Assembly (NCBI RefSeq): GCF_002379095.1
Contig: NZ_NBZV01000042.1
Location: forward strand, 1 to 42,659
Length of the DNA stretch: 42,659 nucleotides
Direction of reading: 5' to 3'
Origin: Polaromonas sp. AER18D-145
Lineage (GTDB): Bacteria; Pseudomonadota; Gammaproteobacteria; Burkholderiales; Burkholderiaceae_C
Every line of letters starts with the position of its first letter. Position 1 is the stretch's first letter. Positions 39,761-42,659 of this stretch are shown one piece after another. The notes under the pieces are model-generated. The model searched no databases and was not told where the DNA came from. It worked only from the letters and a program-made list of their open reading frames with translations. The position numbers and the translations under genes are program-made.

Positions 39761-41545
39761 ATGCCATCCAACGAGCTGAATGCCTCCCCCGAAGATCTCG
39801 ACCTGAGCATCGTGGACATGAGTCCACTGGCCTGGGTCCTGGACGAACTCGGAAAATCACTGGACAGTTCGAGCAAGGCGCTGAAACGTTTTGTACGGGA
39901 AGCCGAAGTGGCGCAGGACGCTGAGCTTGCCGCGCTTGATGCAAGCCAGTTGCGCATCGCCCGCCAGCAGCTGCATCAGGCGGTGGGCGCGCTGGAGATG
40001 GTCGGCTTGAGTGCGCCGGCACTGGTGCTGCGGGCGATGGAGGCCGCGGTGCAGAAGTTTGTCCAGACACCCGGTCAATGCACCCCGGAGGCCGTCAACA
40101 AGGTCGAACTGGCCGGTTTTGCCCTGACCGCTTACCTCGAGGATGTGTTGGCGGGCAAACCAGCTTCGGCCGTGTCGCTGTTCCCCCAATACCGGGATGT
40201 CCAGGGCCTGATCGGCGCGGACCGCATCCATCCGGCCGACCTCTGGGCCTTTGAGTGGCACTGGATTGAGGCGGAGCTGGCGTCCGGCGCCCATCCCCTG
40301 GCCTACGGCGACGCCAGCCGGGAACTGCTGGACCGGTCGACACTGAAACTCGTCCGGAGCAGCCATCCCGAGGCGGCCCAACACCTGTGCGACATGTGCC
40401 TGGGCTTCGCGCAGGCGGAAACGGACAGTGAACCCAGGGCCTTCTGGAAACTGGCTGCCGGCTTTTTTGAAGCCCTCGCACAAGGCCTGCTGAAAGTGGA
40501 TGTGTATGCCAAAAGGGCCATTTTGCGCATCCTGCTGCAGTATGCGGCCCTGGCGCGGGGCAACGCCCGTGCGTCGGAAAGGTTGGCGCAGGATTTGCTC
40601 TTTCTCTGCACCCAGGCGGTGCCCAAGAACACCACGGATGCCCCGGTGCTGTCGGCGGTCCGTGCAAGTTATGGCCTGGACCGCTTCCAGCCCATCGACT
40701 ACGAGGCCATCCAGTTCGGGCGCTTCGCCCCGGCGCTGATCGCCCAGGCCCGCAAGCGGATCAGTTCGGCCAAGGACACCTGGTCATGGGTGAGCTCGGG
40801 CGACCTCACCCGGTTCAAGACCATGAACGACCAGTTCAGCCTGGTCACGGACTCCCTGGTCAAGATGCACCCGCCCAGCGAGCCGCTGGCGCGCGTGCTG
40901 GCGCGGGTGATCGAGACGACCGCACGCTCGGGCCAGGTGCCCGGCCCCGAACTGGCGCTGGAAGTGGCGACGGCCGTGTTGTACCTCGAAGTCGCTTTTG
41001 ACGATCTCGACCCCAGTGACCCCCAACTGACCGCCCGCACCGCCCGGCTCGCCGAACGGCTAGCCGCGGCCCAGGCCGGTGGGCCGTCACAACTGCTGGA
41101 GCCCTGGATGGAAGAGCTTTACCGGCGGGTCAGCGACAAACAAACCATGGCGACCCTGGTGGTTGAACTGCGGGTGACGCTCGGTGATCTGGAAAAATCG
41201 CTGGACAATTTTTCCCGTGCGCCCCAGGACAAGACGGTGTTGAGCGCGGTGCCCGGGCAACTGGGGCAGATGCGCGGCGTGTTGGCCCTGCTGGGGCTGG
41301 ACCAGGCCGCGCTGGCGGTGGTGCACATGCGCGAACTCGTCGACCAGATGCTGCACGCCGATGTCGACGGACAGCAGCTTCTCGCGGCCGGGACGTTTGA
41401 CTGCCTCGGCAACAACCTCGGCGCCCTGAGCTTCTTGATCGACATGCTCAACTACCAGCCTGCGCTTGCCAGGAAACAGTTTGTCTACGACGCAAAGAAG
41501 GGCGAACTCACGGCGGACAGGGATGCCGAAGGCGGGCCGGCCTGA
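39761..41545 (+). CDS. Truncated N-terminal part of a PilL/ChpA-type chemotaxis kinase
   Basis: This is a 594-residue soluble alpha-helical protein. Its opening (LAWVLDELGKSLDSSSKALK), the stretch IARQQLHQAVGALEMVG and the later LPxLLGLDQA-like GVLALLGLDQAALAV resemble the N-terminal region of the very large CheA-like hybrid kinases (ChpA/PilL) of Comamonadaceae, which exceed 1,500 residues. The Hpt, kinase, CheW and receiver parts expected downstream are missing; it ends KKGELTADRDAEGGPA. It sits between senA and senB on the senB strand, an unexpected place. It could be a degenerate duplicate or a functional stand-alone protein. ATG 39761 chosen by family resemblance. Confidence 0.6.
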   Translation: MPSNELNASPEDLDLSIVDMSPLAWVLDELGKSLDSSSKALKRFVREAEVAQDAELAALDASQLRIARQQLHQAVGALEMVGLSAPALVLRAMEAAVQKFVQTPGQCTPEAVNKVELAGFALTAYLEDVLAGKPASAVSLFPQYRDVQGLIGADRIHPADLWAFEWHWIEAELASGAHPLAYGDASRELLDRSTLKLVRSSHPEAAQHLCDMCLGFAQAETDSEPRAFWKLAAGFFEALAQGLLKVDVYAKRAILRILLQYAALARGNARASERLAQDLLFLCTQAVPKNTTDAPVLSAVRASYGLDRFQPIDYEAIQFGRFAPALIAQARKRISSAKDTWSWVSSGDLTRFKTMNDQFSLVTDSLVKMHPPSEPLARVLARVIETTARSGQVPGPELALEVATAVLYLEVAFDDLDPSDPQLTARTARLAERLAAAQAGGPSQLLEPWMEELYRRVSDKQTMATLVVELRVTLGDLEKSLDNFSRAPQDKTVLSAVPGQLGQMRGVLALLGLDQAALAVVHMRELVDQMLHADVDGQQLLAAGTFDCLGNNLGALSFLIDMLNYQPALARKQFVYDAKKGELTADRDAEGGPA

Positions 41546-41600
41546 GGCCTGTTAACCTTGCTGCGAGAGGAGCTCTCCGGCTCGCGAAACAAGGTGGTCC

Positions 41601-42629
41601 ATGGGCAACGTGTCCGAAACAAAAACCGTGGTGCTGGTCAGCCCGGCCCTGGCCGATGCCAACAACGGCAACTGGCACACCACCCGGCGCTGGGCGCAAT
41701 GCCTGGCGGGCCACTGTGCCACCCTCCTGCGGGCGCAGTGGCCGGAACCGCCCCCTTCGGCGGAGGCCGAGGCCGATGCCCTGATCGCGCTGCATGCACG
41801 CCGCTCTGCGCCTTCCATCGCAGCCTGGGCGCGGCAGTGCCCCGGCAAACCGCTGATTCTCATTTTGACGGGCACCGACCTGTACCGCGACATCCTTGCG
41901 AACACCAGCGCGCAGCAATCGCTGGCGCTGGCCACACATCTGGTGGTGCTGCAGGAGGCCGGCCTGCAGGCGCTGCCCGCCGCCATGCGCCACAAGGCCC
42001 GCGTGATTTACCAGTCGGCCCGCGCCTTGAAGCCTGCCGTCAAACCGGTGCGGCACTTTCGCGCCCTGATGGTCGGCCACCTGCGGGAGGAAAAAGACCC
42101 GCTGACCTGGATACGGGCGGCAGCGCGGCTGGCCCCGGGAACCGCAAGCCCGCCGGTACGCCTGCTGTTTGACCATATCGGGGACGCACTCACACCGGAT
42201 CTCGCGCTGGCCGTGCAGACAGCGCAGACATCCATCCCCGGCTACCGCTGGCTGGGCGGCCTGCCCCAGGCAACAACCCGCCAGCACATCAAACAGGCGC
42301 ACGTGCTGGTCAACAGCTCGCGCATGGAAGGCGGCGCCCAGGTCATCTTGCAGGCCGTCCAGTCCGGCACCCCCGTGCTGGCGTCAAAAATCAACGGCAA
42401 CATCGGCATGCTGGGCGCCGGTTATGCGGGCTATTTTCCCGTCGGTGACGACGCTGCGCTGGCAGTGCTCCTGCTGCGCTGCGCCACCGATGCAGGTTTT
42501 CTGGCCCTGCTCGAAAAACAATGCAGCGAGCGCGCCCACCTGTTCGACCCCGAAGCGGAAAAGCGCCTTGTCTTAAACTTGATGCTCAGCGCATTGTCTG
42601 CCGCACCGCCCAGGAAACCCTCCCCATGA
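41601..42629 (+). CDS. senB: Selenosugar synthase-like glycosyltransferase (SenB, TIGR04348 type)
   Basis: The 342-residue cytosolic GT-B-type protein starts MGNVSETKTVVLVSPALADANNGNWHTTRRWA (shown here in parts: SPALADANNGNW is the family hallmark). The C-terminal donor site is in NSSRMEGGAQVILQAVQSG. SenB transfers a UDP-sugar to selenophosphate to form the selenosugar used by SenA. AAGGTGG lies 6 bases before ATG 41601. The stop overlaps the next ATG (ATGA). Family assignment is from recognition, not a search. Confidence 0.78.
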   Translation: MGNVSETKTVVLVSPALADANNGNWHTTRRWAQCLAGHCATLLRAQWPEPPPSAEAEADALIALHARRSAPSIAAWARQCPGKPLILILTGTDLYRDILANTSAQQSLALATHLVVLQEAGLQALPAAMRHKARVIYQSARALKPAVKPVRHFRALMVGHLREEKDPLTWIRAAARLAPGTASPPVRLLFDHIGDALTPDLALAVQTAQTSIPGYRWLGGLPQATTRQHIKQAHVLVNSSRMEGGAQVILQAVQSGTPVLASKINGNIGMLGAGYAGYFPVGDDAALAVLLLRCATDAGFLALLEKQCSERAHLFDPEAEKRLVLNLMLSALSAAPPRKPSP

Positions 42630-42659
42630 ACGCACCCGACCCACTCACACCCGCCGCCC
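42626..42659 (+). CDS. 5' end of a coupled gene, probably selenophosphate synthase (SenC/SelD)
   Basis: ATG overlaps the senB stop as ATGA and 11 codons are visible, MNAPDPLTPAA, before the window ends. A Pro/Ala-rich start is common before the first SelD motif. The identity rests only on position: sen clusters carry a dedicated selenophosphate synthase after senB. Confidence 0.4.
   Translation, partial: MNAPDPLTPAA

Noticed and set aside
39445..39957. A 170-codon N-terminal extension of senA
   Set aside because: It overlaps the divergent PilL-like gene and has low-complexity, shadow-like composition; the family start is near TTG 39444 or ATG 39366.

Overview
The window looks like chromosomal DNA from a high-GC betaproteobacterium of the order Burkholderiales, most likely family Comamonadaceae (Polaromonas, Rhodoferax or Variovorax type). 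The reasons are protein style, two orphan Bug-type solute-binding proteins, the parE-transglycosylase-parC and dapA-bamC arrangements, and short dispersed repeats of a kind I associate with that family. This assignment is inference; no rRNA, tRNA, insertion sequence, prophage or CRISPR array is visible.

Layout. 1-512 is a gene-free, structured repeat. 513-5903 (minus) holds parC, a lytic transglycosylase and parE. 6052-7402 (plus) is an MFS transporter plus a 39-residue membrane peptide, convergent with an EF-G paralogue (7409-9469). 9636-14163 (plus) carries an SDR oxidoreductase, a methyltransferase, dapA, bamC and a metallo-beta-lactamase-fold hydrolase. 14235-16423 (minus) has a small lipoprotein, an unknown protein and a JmjC/cupin ribosomal oxygenase, which is divergent across only 14 bp from a SlyD-like isomerase. 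17029-19864 (minus) has a glycine-zipper lipoprotein, dut, a membrane protein and coaBC. 19981-25298 (plus) is pyrG, kdsA, a DUF1330 gene, eno, ftsB and a P-loop protein. 25326-26975 (minus) is hslO and a gamma carbonic anhydrase; 27116-29446 (plus) is a DUF455 protein and cfa. 29548-32728 (minus) is two Bug proteins around xerD, followed by an AEC transporter. 34017-37544 is a tungstate ABC transporter (tupBCA) with a divergent ModE-like regulator. 38146-42659 appears to be a selenoneine locus (senA, senB and the first codons of a probable senC/selD), split by a truncated PilL/ChpA-like gene.

How the genes work together. Most are housekeeping: chromosome decatenation (parC, parE), dimer resolution (xerD), lysine and peptidoglycan precursors (dapA), outer-membrane assembly (bamC), nucleotides (dut, pyrG), LPS Kdo (kdsA), glycolysis (eno), division (ftsB), CoA (coaBC) and redox chaperoning (hslO). 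The specialised modules are tungstate uptake with its own regulator and the sen locus, which should make the selenium antioxidant selenoneine.

The most notable non-genic content is three dispersed repeat families: a ~380-bp structured element present at both ends in opposite orientation with compensatory hairpin changes; a ~50-bp GCTAT...ATAGC element in about ten copies, several inside genes and two forming signal peptides; and a ~100-180-bp element that usually begins within a few bases of a stop codon. Other points of interest are a symmetric GACAAT palindrome between two divergent start codons, a set of candidate leaderless genes, and a duplicated kdsA start that forms a 37-codon upstream reading frame.
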